Source of the DNA: Lactifluus volemus
Taxonomy: Eukaryota > Basidiomycota > Agaricomycetes > Russulales > Russulaceae
Length of the DNA: 64,000 nt
NCBI GenBank assembly: GCA_022376515.1
Contig: WTXI01000004.1
Span: forward strand, 1,488,001 to 1,552,000
Direction of reading: 5' to 3'
Part shown: positions 1 to 9,176 of the stretch, in pieces
How the letters are laid out: each line of letters opens with the position of its first letter
Position numbering within the stretch: position 1 is the first letter of the stretch
The notes under the pieces: generated by a model
Databases searched by the model: none
Seen by the model: the letters and a program-made list of their open reading frames with translations, nothing else
Told to the model about the DNA's origin: nothing
Program-made: the position numbers and the translations under genes

Positions 1-65
1 AGAGGGAGGCAATTGAGAACCCACAGCATTTGAGCTCCAGTGTGGGCAACATGCACGACCAAGAA

Positions 66-257
66 CACGCGTGACCAAGAGCCAGATGCTGTCTGTCGAC
101 CGTCATCCCGACAACGCCGTCACGATGACGCCCCTGTGTTTGAGGACTGCAGGCACACGACTGCAGGCGGGACGCGATCACGACCCCCACACATTCACGC
201 ATCGTGACACGTCAGGTGCAGGCCAGCTGACGACCAATAAAATCGCTCCTGGAAGCG
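66..257. repeat. 218-bp tandem repeat, copy A (split by Ty3 insertion)
   Basis: This stretch matches 8741-8932 and 8959-9150 almost base for base. Together with 8715-8740, on the far side of the Ty3 element, it makes one full 218-bp unit. The sequence left of position 65 differs from the other units, so the array starts here. It has no convincing reading frame. It was one continuous unit before the retrotransposon inserted after position 257. Confidence 0.9.
253..257. repeat. Target-site duplication, left copy (AAGCG)
   Basis: The 5 bp AAGCG directly before the LTR recur at 8710-8714 directly after the other LTR. Five-bp duplications are usual for Ty3/gypsy integrases. The uninterrupted 218-bp repeat contains AAGCG once at this place, so the pre-insertion site is known. 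Confidence 0.95.
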
Positions 258-1192
258 TGTCACGGTTCGCAGGGACCGTGGCTCGAAGTGAGCGTCGTTC
301 TGATTGGCTATTTGCTGTGGCGAGTCGGACAAGACTAGCAACACCAAATAATCGATTCTAGCACGCGCAGGCAAGGTCCTGTGTGGAGTAGACTTGACTG
401 TGCGAACTCTGGGTGTCTGTATCGCGCGAGACGGACTAGCGGACCGGCGCACGCGATGGTCGGAGTTACCGTTCCCAAAAGGGATAGACGGTGGCAGATG
501 GGTTAATGACGATGTGTAGGTTCAACCGCAACACGGGCGCGAGTGTAATTGGAATGCAAGAGATGCTCGCCTTCCAAGGACACTCGTGAGAGGTTGAACT
601 AAGGTTCGAGGGCGGACGCGGGGTGAGAAGTGAGGACTACTTCTCACAGCGCGTTCGTATTAGGGTTCAGGCGTCTGGGGACTTGTTGCACGGAAATGGA
701 ACAAGTTCACAGATGTCTGATCGTGGCGCGAAGTACCTAGATCAAGGTACGAAGAGGGGATTCACAAGAAGAGAGGAGGAGATGCGATGCGAGTGTGAGC
801 AAGAGACAATGAACTGCGATTCTAGACGAAGCTGAAGCTGGGGCTTTAGCTCGTCTACAGGGCCCTATTTATGCGTACAGAGGGCCAGCCAACTATCCTA
901 CAAAGGTCATAGTACAATAGCGAAGTCAAGACTATTGACTAAGGACCTGAGTCAGTTCTGATGACTCAAGAACTGACTCAGTGCGTCTGACTCAAGATCT
1001 GAGTCAAGAACGCTGACTCAAGATTTGAGTCATGATCCCTGAGTCAAATACACGTCCAAAACGGCGACGCACAGCCCCTAGAAGCGGAACAGAGGGGGCT
1101 GGCCAAGGAAAGGGGTCCTAGGTCACAACACAAGTCGAAAATCAGACGGAAAACAGTAAGAAATGGGCCAGGCGGCCTGCATAACCGTAACA
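258..1192 (-). repeat. LTR, element 3' copy
   Basis: This is a 935-bp direct repeat of 7775-8709 bounded by TG...CA. In element orientation it starts TGTTACGG and ends CCGTGACA, a short imperfect inverted repeat. It carries the same bZIP-site array (948-1046) and TATA-like box (866-872, minus strand) as the 5' copy. Confidence 0.97.
948..1046. promoter_or_regulatory. Array of eight TGASTCA (Gcn4/AP-1-type) sites in LTR
   Basis: Eight TGACTCA/TGAGTCA heptamers start at 948, 962, 974, 988, 1000, 1014, 1026 and 1040. The steps are 14, 12, 14, 12, 14, 12 and 14 bp, so the basic period is 26 bp. In element orientation the array lies about 76-180 bp upstream of the TATA-like box, where an enhancer in U3 would sit. 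TGASTCA is the known target of fungal Gcn4/CPC1 and of AP-1-type bZIP factors. That such a factor drives the element is inference. Confidence 0.8.
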
Positions 1193-1206
1193 GTACCCTC
1201 TCTCCT
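1193..1206 (-). promoter_or_regulatory. Polypurine tract of Ty3 element
   Basis: Read on the minus strand, an 11-nt all-purine run (1206-1196) ends 3 nt before the 3' LTR. This is the usual place of the plus-strand primer in LTR retrotransposons. Confidence 0.65.
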
Positions 1207-2128
1207 AGGCGCATGTACCACCATGCGCCTCAGTCACCCCTGTCCATGGACTCCCAGTCAAGGTCATCCCAAAGCGCCTCACCTGCGTCGACGTCATCTG
1301 CGTCATACTCATCCCAAAGATGAGTAACGGGCCGCAACTCCGTGGCCTTGACAGGACAGTTCCTCCCATAGTACTGGTGGTCAGGGAAGACCCGGCACCT
1401 ATAGACAGTGCAACGCGTATGGGGGTGGTGACAGTCATGGGAGTAGTGCCCTCTCTTCTGGCAATAGAGGCACTCCCTCCACAAAGGGCAGTTTTCATAC
1501 TTGTGGTCCACCCCGTCCTTGTTGCACTTGCCGCAATAAAATGACTTCTTCCCCCTCCTCTTGCGTTTGCCGTGATTCTCAGAGGGCTGACTCCGGAATC
1601 ACCACCAGACGGCCCCCCATGCGACGAAGACGCGACGACGAGTGGACGTAGGCCGTCCCCATCTGCTGCACGTATCCCCTGGAGTTGATGAGCACTGTTA
1701 CCTGCAGAAGGTTGGGCCCAGCTGAAGACCTTCCAGGGATCGTAAGGGGATTTGGGTCGCAGCGCGTGGGAGTCTCCAGCGACATGACTTCTGGCTGGAA
1801 TCTCATGTCCGCTGCTAGCGTCTCCAGGGCTTCCTGGATAGGCGAGAGTTGGGGAGGCGGCGTCGGACCTGGGAGAGGAGATGGGGTCCTCGGATGGTAC
1901 GAGGGCTGCAGGCGAGGCTCTTGGCGAGGCGAGCGGGTGGTCCTCCTGTACGGTGGAGGTGCGGATCTGGGCTGGCTCTGCTGGGGTGTCCTCGGCAAGG
2001 GACGCCTCTGAGAGGGACCACTCTCCCCCCTCACAGACCGCGAGGGAGTTGAACGACGAGTCGAGGAGTTGGAGGTAGTCATCCTCCGAGTTGGGGTATT
2101 GGAACGCAAGTTGTAGGGCATTACTCAT
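1205..2128 (-). CDS. Third ORF of Ty3 element, zinc-knuckle protein
   Basis: The stretch between pol and the 3' LTR holds two consecutive coding-like segments. The first (2121-1579) starts MPYNLRSNTP and is Pro/Arg/Ser-rich. The second (about 1570-1230) is basic (KRKRRGKK), then has Cys/His clusters (CGKC, and CLYCQKRGHYSHDC in CX2CX4HX4C form), and ends with an acidic tail. A frame change separates them near 1580, and another frame stays open across 2128-1205. CX2CX4HX4C knuckles bind nucleic acid in Gag proteins. Here one sits at the env position, outside gag. The function is unknown; an accessory nucleic-acid chaperone is possible. Confidence 0.55.
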   Translation of the reverse strand: MSNALQLAFQYPNSEDDYLQLLDSSFNSLAVCEGGEWSLSEASLAEDTPAEPAQIRTSTVQEDHPLASPRASPAALVPSEDPISSPRSDAASPTLAYPGSPGDASSGHEIPARSHVAGDSHALRPKSPYDPWKVFSWAQPSAGNSAHQLQGIRAADGDGLRPLVVASSSHGGPSGGDSGVSPLRITANARGGGRSHFIAASATRTGWTTSMKTALCGGSASIARREGTTPMTVTTPIRVALSIGAGSSLTTSTMGGTVLSRPRSCGPLLIFGMSMTQMTSTQVRRFGMTLTGSPWTGVTEAHGGTCA

Positions 2129-2199
2129 GGAGGAGGAGGTAGTGGGGTGATGATGGTGCGAATACGTCGCTTCCTCTTGCTTTTATCCTCCCCCCCTAT

Positions 2200-5100
2200 T
2201 GCATTGGGGTTGCGCTGATAGAACTCCTTAATGAGCTCTGGAGCTTCACATTGCCAGCGGGTTCCCAACTATCATGAGCGGGTGAATATCCCTTCCAACG
2301 AAGGAGATACTCAAGCTTTCTGCCTTCCCTTTCTTGCGCGCATCAATGATCTGCTCCACCTCATATTCTGGTTCGCCTTCCATCAGATCAGGTGGCGGTT
2401 CTGTGAAGTTCGCCCATGTTCCTCCGTCTCCTTGTAAGGGTTAACAAGGACGCGTGGAAGACATTGTGAATGCGCCAGTGCGGGGAAGCTGGAGGCGGTA
2501 CACCACTGGGGAAATGACGTCAATGATGGGGAATGGACCATATCTCTTTGGTCCCAACTTTGCGGACGGATATATTGTCTTTAGGTTTGTTCCCTCCAAC
2601 AATACTTGTTGTCCTTTTTCGAATGGGTAGAAGTGTCTTTGGCCTTCTTTCTCTGGCGCCTTTTCAGCCACAGTTCCTGTGCTTTTCTGATAGCATCCTG
2701 GGCGCGCTCCCTAGCCTCCTTAAGCCACATCTGCCTTTGATGTAACGCGGGATGTTTGTGCTTTTTCCGGAGGGATGGATGATTGGGTTTGCGCCCCACA
2801 AGAGCTCACAGGGAGCCTTCCCTGTGCTTGCATTCGGCCAGGAGTTGTGAACAAATTGGGCAAGAGGAAGAAGGTTTGCCCAGTCGTCTTGTTGGCTGCT
2901 TCCATAGATCCGCAAATACTGCTCCACCCACTGATTAGCGCGTTCTGATTGTCCATCAGTCTGCGGATGATAAGCAGAGCTGATGTTCTGTGTGATTCCT
3001 AGCAGTTCACACATCTGGCGGGTGAAGTGTGCAGTAAACGGGGATCTCTGTCCGAGATGACGTGGTGGGGGCAGCCAAAGAGAGGGAAGATGTGTTCCAC
3101 ATAGAGCCGGGCCACTTCTTCTGCGTCAATTGTCTTCTGACAGGGCAAGAAGAAGGCTGCCTTCGAGCAATCGTGGTCCACTACTGTGAGGATCGAGTCA
3201 TATCCCTTTGAGACTGGGAGATCGGTGATGAGGTCAAGGGAAATGGTCTGGAAAGGGATTGCCTTCGGTTCAACAGTGATCGGCATCAATGGTGGTTTAG
3301 GTTTCACAGTATTGGGTTTCGTCATTTGGCAAGTTGCACATCCTTTGACGTAGTTCTGGATGAACTGTCGCATCGTCGGCCACCAGTAGTCCTCAGACAC
3401 CTTCTGAAGCGTCGTGGCGATGCCTGGGTGCCCAGCCAAGGCGTGGTCATGGTACTCATGCAAGATCCGTCGCTTCAGATCCTCCTGGTCTGCGACCACG
3501 GTCTCCTTGGTGCACCCAATGGTGGTTCACTGAATCAAGTGGGTAGAGCGATGCAATCTGTGAAGTAGTCTGGTGTGCGTGCTTGCCAATCCCAGACCTG
3601 CTGTTCAAGGTCGCTGACCTCCGCTGCCCGCGCGAAGAGTTTGTCAGGCAGGACAAGGGTGTTTTCGTTGTCGTGTTTCCCTTCATCCACCCTGGTGGTC
3701 TAGACAGCGCGTCAGCCTTGTTCAGCTTGCCTGGGCGGTGCACCAGTTTGTAATTGTAGTCCGCAAGGTCACTAAGGTACCTTGCTACGCGTCGGTTGAT
3801 TCTTTGGGGTTGCCGGTAGTATCGAAGTTATTATGATCGGTGTGCACAATGGCAGTGAAGGGAGAGGAGAGGAACAAGTGTCTCCATCGTCGCAAACCCC
3901 GAATTACAGCCAAGAGCTCTCTATCATGGACGTCATACCCTCTCTCAGCTTCGTTCAATGTCTGGGAGTGGTAGCCCACTGGACAGAGCCTCTGTTTGTC
4001 ATCTCGTTGGTAGAGGATGGCCCCAGTGGCATACTGGGACGCGTCCACCTCCATCTCGAAGGGGCGGTCATAGTCAGGTCTCTGGAGGACAGGGTCGGAC
4101 TCTATGATCTGGAGGAGTGCGTCCAAGGCCTTGGTGCACTCATCCGTCCACTTGAATGGTCGTCCCTTCTTCAGTAAGGTAGTGAGTGGTGCCGCAAGGT
4201 GGGCAAAGTGGGGAATGAATGGTCTCTGATACCCCAACACACCAAGCGTACTCCGGACTTCCTTTACTGAAGACAAGGTTCGAGGCCATTGAGATAGTCC
4301 TTCCTCTTCGTGGGATCGATGCGGATGGTCCCGTGTTCCACGCGGATGCCAAGGTAGTCAATGCTGGTCTGCTCAAACTTGCACTTCGACAGTTTGAGGA
4401 AGAAGGATTCTTGGCGGAACATCTCGAGGATTTCTCGGACTATCCTCCTATGTTCCTCCACGTCCCCCCTGTGGCCACCAAGACGTCATCCATGTAACAA
4501 ACACCTTCCCTGGGTAGCGGTTCATGATCTTAGCAAAGACTCGATCCATGCAACGCTGAAAGGTGGCTGGAGAATTCTGGAGGCCGAAGAGCATCACCTT
4601 TGGTTGGTACAGGCCAAAGGGAGTCTTAAACGCGGCCTTCCATCGATCCTCAGGGCGAATCTGGATGTTATGATAGCCCCAACGAATGTCCAGTGCCGTG
4701 AAGAGGGTGCGTCCATGCAACGCTTCCAGAATTTGTTCAATGCGAGGGATGGGGTACACATCTCGAATCGTCCAACTGTTCACTTCTCTATAGTCCTGGA
4801 TGGGTCTGAGACTCCCATCTCTTTTCTTTATAAAGAACCAAGGGGTCGACCAAGGAGAGTTGGACTTTTCGATGAATCCCCACTGCTCATTCTCCTTTAA
4901 GAACTTCTGGGTCGCTTCCTTCTCCTCCCTCGTGAGGGCATAGACTTTACAATTGATGGAAGCTGGAGCATCCTCCTTCAAGACAATGGTGTGATCCTCT
5001 GGTCGTGAAGGTGGGAAACGATGGGACTTTTCTTCGTCAAAGACGTCCGCATAGTCTTGGTATTGGGGTGGTAGCACCTCGTGCTTTTCCCCACTGGCTA

Positions 5101-5664
5101 CCTGCTCTTGGTGCGCCTTTATGGCCCATTCCTGGCCACATTGGTGCGATCAATGCGTGCTGGTTCCTTCTCCCTGTCCTTGTATATCTGACGAGGGCGC
5201 TGGAACTTCCTCCACTTGGTTTCGATCCGTACTCCTCCGTTCTGTACTTCTCCCTTGGTCCAATCGATGCGAGGATTGAACTCCGAGAGCCAGGGGTGCC
5301 CCAAGAGGACACGATCTTTGCCAAGATTGGTGACATAGAACCGCTGGAGAGTATCCTTGTCCCCCACGACACAGCGAAGAACACAATACTCCGTAAGTGT
5401 CCCAGCCTGGTTCTGGGTTCCATCCACATTGTAGACGTAGCGGGGGTGAGGGAGTTTATGAGTGCTGAGTCCCCATCGGCGGACTGTGCGCTGATCAAGG
5501 AAGTTTTCCGTGGCTCCACTGTCGACTAAGGCGACATCTGCGACCGTTTTGTGGACATTTGAAAACGAAATGGGCAAATTCAAAGCATTGGCATTGGCAT
5601 AGCTAATGTACATTCGTTTCAATCCTAAGGCTCGTACCCAGGTCGCGCGGCACGAGCTCTTCAA
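2200..5664 (-). pseudogene. Ty3 pol (PR-RT-RNase H-integrase), frame-broken
   Basis: Pol starts in the -1 frame relative to the gag stop. Protease: LVDSGATENF near 5530. Reverse transcriptase: 5077-4264, with the YMDD active-site codons near 4490 in a different frame from the fingers domain just before. RNase H: 4276-3785, with DAS and HTDH motifs, then the RPGKLNKADALSR tail. Integrase: 3499-2664, with the zinc-binding H-H-C-C region, the central DLITDLP and the YHPQTDGQSER segment. A chromodomain-like end lies around 2350-2220. Frame changes occur near 5130, 4500, 4465, 4290, 3817, 3685, 3530, 3040, 2750 and 2665. Most can be explained by one missing base each. As written it cannot make a full polyprotein. 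Confidence 0.9.
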
Positions 5665-7226
5665 AAATCCTGGGGCGCAGAGTCGGTGGAGTCAACCATA
5701 TCCTTGATAAAGCGTTCCTTGTCGTCGTCAGACAACTTCATAAGTCCGTCCATAAGCTGGTCACGGGTGATTTCCTTTCTTTCTTCTTCGACAGCCCGCA
5801 CTGCGGCAGGGCGCTGTGCAGGCTTGCTGTCCTTGTGCTGGCCCTTTTTCTTCTCAGGGCATGAGCTACTCATGTGGCCCTGCCGGCGGCAGAAGAAACA
5901 TCGTCCTTCCGCGCGTAGCTTCTTTTTTTCTTCAGGGGTAGGCCCCCCTGTGCGAATGGCGTCCACGTCCATGGCGTCTGAGGGCCGTGGCTTCGCTTGT
6001 CTGCCTGGCTGGTACCTCCCCAAGGCCGCAGCAAGGCGTCGGCGGAAGTCCTGGCCTGGCCTGTCTCCAGAGGTGGCTCTGGCTTCGATCCACCTCCCTT
6101 GGCGCCTCAGGGCCGCTGCCTGCCATCCCGCTAGAGTGTCAGGCAAGGTGGGTTCAAAATCAATGATCTTTTCGCGGAGGGCTCGCTTCAGCCCATCCTT
6201 GAACCGAAGGAGGGTTCCTTGCTCGTTTGGACCCCACTTGGCGAGAGCGATTAGTGTGTTGAAGTCATTGATGTACGTTTTGAGGTCCTCCCCCTGCATC
6301 TCCAGGGTGAGCAGTCTTCCCAACGCCTCCTCTCTGGCCACAGTGTTTTCGAACTGTGCCCTGAAGGCGTTGTCGAAGTTCGCCCAAACCATTTCATCGT
6401 TGGGATCAGTGGCTAGGAGATGGTGTGGATGCTGTCGCCACATCGCCACTCCATTCATGAGAGGCTGGATGATTCCATCAACCCACTGGTCAACTGCCTT
6501 GCCTCGGATCCTTCCTATACAGGTGAGGACCCGCAGATAAGGGTTGCTTATGGAGGGGTGGTCCCGGTTCATTTCCCAAAAGACTGAGAAGGCGCGACGG
6601 AAGCGTGCAAGGTCGTCACGATCCCCATTAAAAATTTCAGGGATCGTGCCATAGAGGGCTGAAGGTTGGTGTGGTTGACCACCTGCTGCTTGTCCTCCCG
6701 GAGGGGGAGCTCCTCCTCCTCCGCCTCCTCCGCCTCCGCCTCCACCTCCGCCTCCACCGCCACCTCCACCGCCGCCTCCACTTCCTCCCGGCTGTGCCCC
6801 AGCCGGAGGTCCTCCTCCAGGTTGCCCAGAGGAGCTGAATCCTGTGATGCCAGCTAGTGCTGTTGGTGCGGTAATGGCGGTGCTGACCGCAGCTGACCTG
6901 ATGAACGCACTACCACTAGGCACACTAGGATGAGGTTGTGGAGAGGGGGAGAGAGCGGCTGGAAACATGGTGGGATCCACCAGCATTCCACTGGTTGGGT
7001 CTGTCACCATCGACACACTGACGTCGGAGTATGGTGAATCCATTTGTTTTTGTACTGGGGGCACTTGCAACGTCGAGGTTGGTTCAAGCTGCTGATGAAT
7101 TCCAGGGGGAACACTGGTCAAAGGGGGTTGTGCGGCTTGATAGACCGGTTCAAACAACTGTCCACTAGGTGAAAGTGCTTCGGGTCGTTCTGGGGTACTT
7201 CCAGATCCTGAGCCTGCCGGTGTCAA
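5661..7226 (-). CDS. Ty3 gag polyprotein
   Basis: This is a 521-codon open frame for a structural capsid protein. A Pro/Ser/Gly-rich N-terminal part has a long poly-Gly run (about residues 148-172, encoded by a GGN repeat around 6710-6790). A retrotransposon gag (capsid) region follows, including FNGDRDDLARFRRAF and WANFDNAFRAQF. One zinc knuckle, CFFCRRQGHMSSSCP, lies near the C terminus. The frame is open still further upstream to 7622 without any ATG; the first in-frame ATG is at 7043. The true start is therefore unclear, and a spliced or non-ATG start is possible. Gag ends at 5661 and overlaps the pol frame by a few bases at a run of five T. Confidence 0.85.
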   Translation of the reverse strand: MTPAGSGSGSTPERPEALSPSGQLFEPVYQAAQPPLTSVPPGIHQQLEPTSTLQVPPVQKQMDSPYSDVSVSMVTDPTSGMLVDPTMFPAALSPSPQPHPSVPSGSAFIRSAAVSTAITAPTALAGITGFSSSGQPGGGPPAGAQPGGSGGGGGGGGGGGGGGGGGGGGGGGAPPPGGQAAGGQPHQPSALYGTIPEIFNGDRDDLARFRRAFSVFWEMNRDHPSISNPYLRVLTCIGRIRGKAVDQWVDGIIQPLMNGVAMWRQHPHHLLATDPNDEMVWANFDNAFRAQFENTVAREEALGRLLTLEMQGEDLKTYINDFNTLIALAKWGPNEQGTLLRFKDGLKRALREKIIDFEPTLPDTLAGWQAAALRRQGRWIEARATSGDRPGQDFRRRLAAALGRYQPGRQAKPRPSDAMDVDAIRTGGPTPEEKKKLRAEGRCFFCRRQGHMSSSCPEKKKGQHKDSKPAQRPAAVRAVEEERKEITRDQLMDGLMKLSDDDKERFIKDMVDSTDSAPQDF

Positions 7227-7762
7227 GGACAGCGCGTGTACTGGATAGTCTGGGTGCTGTGGATCACTTGGTTTCCACCAGCCGAGTTCAAATCGTGCAA
7301 TGTCGTCGTCTGTGATGTATCTCCCTATCTCTGTCGCGTAGGTCTGTGGTTTATCAAACCACTCAACGTGATACCACTTCTGGTTGATAAACTCGATGGG
7401 CCCGTGTGGATCTCCTTTGTCAAAAGCCCAATAGGCACTTTGCTTGGGGTTTTCTTGACGTTCTATCCAAAAGGCGTGCCCAACTATGTGGTCTGGGAGG
7501 TCTGGTGCGTCTCTGGTCTCGACTCTGGTGAGCTTCCCCTTCTCTGAGGTCCAACCAACAGTTATGGAAGCCGTTTCGTCGATTAATCGCCCACTCTTCG
7601 CAAGAGGAGCGGTCTCAGTAGCCTATAAGTTGTTCACTCTAGCAAGAGGAACGAAAAATCTCTGTGCACTCTGGCACACACTTTCTCGGCCTGAAAAGAA
7701 AGTGGGCAACGGTCTGGTTCGTTCGGGGTACACTTCTTGTGACGAAGAAGTGGAGGGATGGG

Positions 7763-7773
7763 AGCTTCAGCTT
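7763..7773 (-). promoter_or_regulatory. Primer-binding site, self-priming type
   Basis: Starting 1 nt inside the 5' LTR boundary, the minus strand reads AAGCTGAAGCT. It shows no match to a tRNA 3' end (no TGG start). It is exactly complementary over 11 nt to 8356-8346 in the LTR, at the predicted transcript 5' end. This matches the known Tf1 mechanism, in which the first 11 nt of the mRNA fold back to prime reverse transcription. Confidence 0.75.
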
Positions 7774-8345
7774 ATGTCACGGTTCGCAGGGACCGTGGCT
7801 CGAAGTGAGCGTCGTTCTGATTGGCTATTTGCTGTGGCGAGTCGGACAAGACTAGCAACACCAAATAATCGATTCTAGCACGCGCAGGCAAGGTCCTGTG
7901 TGGAGTAGACTTGACTGTGCGAACTCTGGGTGTCTGTATCGCGCGAGACGGACTAGCGGACCGGCGCACGCGATGGTCGGAGTTACCGTTCCCAAAAGGG
8001 ATAGACGGTGGCAGATGGGTTAATGACGATGTGTAGGTTCAACCGCAACACGGGCGCGAGTGTAATTGGAATGCAAGAGATGCTCGCCTTCCAAGGACAC
8101 TCGTGAGAGGTTGAACTAAGGTTCGAGGGCGGACGCGGGGTGAGAAGTGAGGACTACTTCTCACAGCGCGTTCGTATTAGGGTTCAGGCGTCTGGGGACT
8201 TGTTGCACGGAAATGGAACAAGTTCACAGATGTCTGATCGTGGCGCGAAGTACCTAGATCAAGGTACGAAGAGGGGATTCACAAGAAGAGAGGAGGAGAT
8301 GCGATGCGAGTGTGAGCAAGAGACAATGAACTGCGATTCTAGACG

Positions 8346-8389
8346 AAGCTGAAGCTGGGGCTTTAGCTCGTCTACAGGGCCCTATTTAT
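8346..8389 (-). promoter_or_regulatory. LTR core promoter and predicted transcript start
   Basis: The minus strand has ATAAATA at 8389-8383. The 11-nt self-primer AGCTTCAGCTT starts at 8356, about 32 nt from the first T of the TATA-like box. That is where transcription normally begins in TATA promoters. The transcript start is thus predicted twice, by TATA spacing and by PBS complementarity. Confidence 0.7.
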
Positions 8390-8464
8390 GCGTACAGAGG
8401 GCCAGCCAACTATCCTACAAAGGTCATAGTACAATAGCGAAGTCAAGACTATTGACTAAGGACC

Positions 8465-8563
8465 TGAGTCAGTTCTGATGACTCAAGAACTGACTCAGTG
8501 CGTCTGACTCAAGATCTGAGTCAAGAACGCTGACTCAAGATTTGAGTCATGATCCCTGAGTCA
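8465..8563. promoter_or_regulatory. bZIP-site array in the 5' LTR
   Basis: Same eight TGASTCA heptamers as at 948-1046, shifted by 7517 bp. All eight and their alternating 14/12-bp steps are unchanged in this copy. Confidence 0.8.
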
Positions 8564-8709
8564 AATACACGTCCAAAACGGCGACGCACAGCCCCTAGAA
8601 GCGGAACAGAGGGGGCTGGCCAAGGAAAGGGGTCCTAGGTCACAACACAAGTCGAAAATCAGACGGAAAACAGTAAGAAATGGGCCAGGTGGCCCGCATA
8701 ACCGTAACA

Positions 8710-8714
8710 AAGCG
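8710..8714. repeat. Target-site duplication, right copy (AAGCG)
   Basis: AAGCG directly follows the LTR and is identical to 253-257. Confidence 0.95.
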
Positions 8715-9176
8715 TGACGTGACTACCGCGTACTCTTTTACACGCGTGACCAAGAGCCAGATGCTGTCTGTCGACCGTCATCCCGACAACGCCGTCACGA
8801 TGACGCCCCTGTGTTTGAGGACTGCAGGCACACGACTGCAGGCGGGACGCGATCACGACCCCCACACATTCACGCATCGTGACACGTCAGGTGCAGGCCA
8901 GCTGACGACCAATAAAATCGCTCCTGGAAGCGTGACGTGACTACCGCATACTCTTTTACACGCGTGACCAAGAGCCAGATGCTGTCTGTCGACCGTCATC
9001 CTGACAACGCCGTCACGATGACGCCCCTGTGTTTGAGGACTGCAGGCACACGACTGCAGGCGGGACGCGATCACGACCCCCACACATTCACGCATCGTGA
9101 CACGTCAGGTGCAGGCCAGCTGACGACCAATAAAATCGCTCCTGGAAGCGTGACGTGACTACCGCGTACTCTTTTA
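8715..9176. repeat. 218-bp tandem repeats, copies B and C
   Basis: 8715-8740 completes copy A. 8741-8958 is copy B and 8959-9176 is copy C, each 218 bp. They differ at only a few positions (for example CCGCG/CCGCA before the TACTC motif and CATCCC/CATCCT). Each unit ends in TACTCTTTTA. The array stops abruptly at the copia remnant. No coding function is seen. Confidence 0.92.

Larger units (their letters stand above)
258..8709 (-). mobile_element. Complete Ty3/gypsy LTR retrotransposon
   Basis: The 8452-bp element lies on the minus strand. In its own orientation the order is 5' LTR (8709-7775), self-priming PBS (7773-7763), gag, protease, reverse transcriptase, RNase H, integrase with chromodomain-like end, a third zinc-knuckle ORF, polypurine tract and 3' LTR (1192-258). 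The PR-RT-RH-IN order is that of Ty3/gypsy. The two LTRs differ at only two positions (1173/8690 and 1178/8695) with no indels, and the target duplication is perfect, so insertion is recent. Gag is one open frame, but pol is broken by many frame changes. Confidence 0.96.
7775..8709 (-). repeat. LTR, element 5' copy (promoter copy)
   Basis: The 935-bp LTR matches 258-1192 at all but two positions and is bounded by TG...CA. In element orientation U3 runs 8709 to about 8357 and contains the eight bZIP sites (8465-8563). R-U5 runs from about 8356 to 7775. Confidence 0.97.

Noticed and set aside
5686..6540. 284-codon plus-strand frame opposite gag
   Set aside because: Antisense shadow of the gag gene, which carries a real zinc knuckle and capsid motifs on the minus strand.
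8710..9176. 218-bp units as a CRISPR-like array or solo LTRs
   Set aside because: Units are directly adjacent without spacers and lack TG...CA ends; they are a plain tandem repeat.
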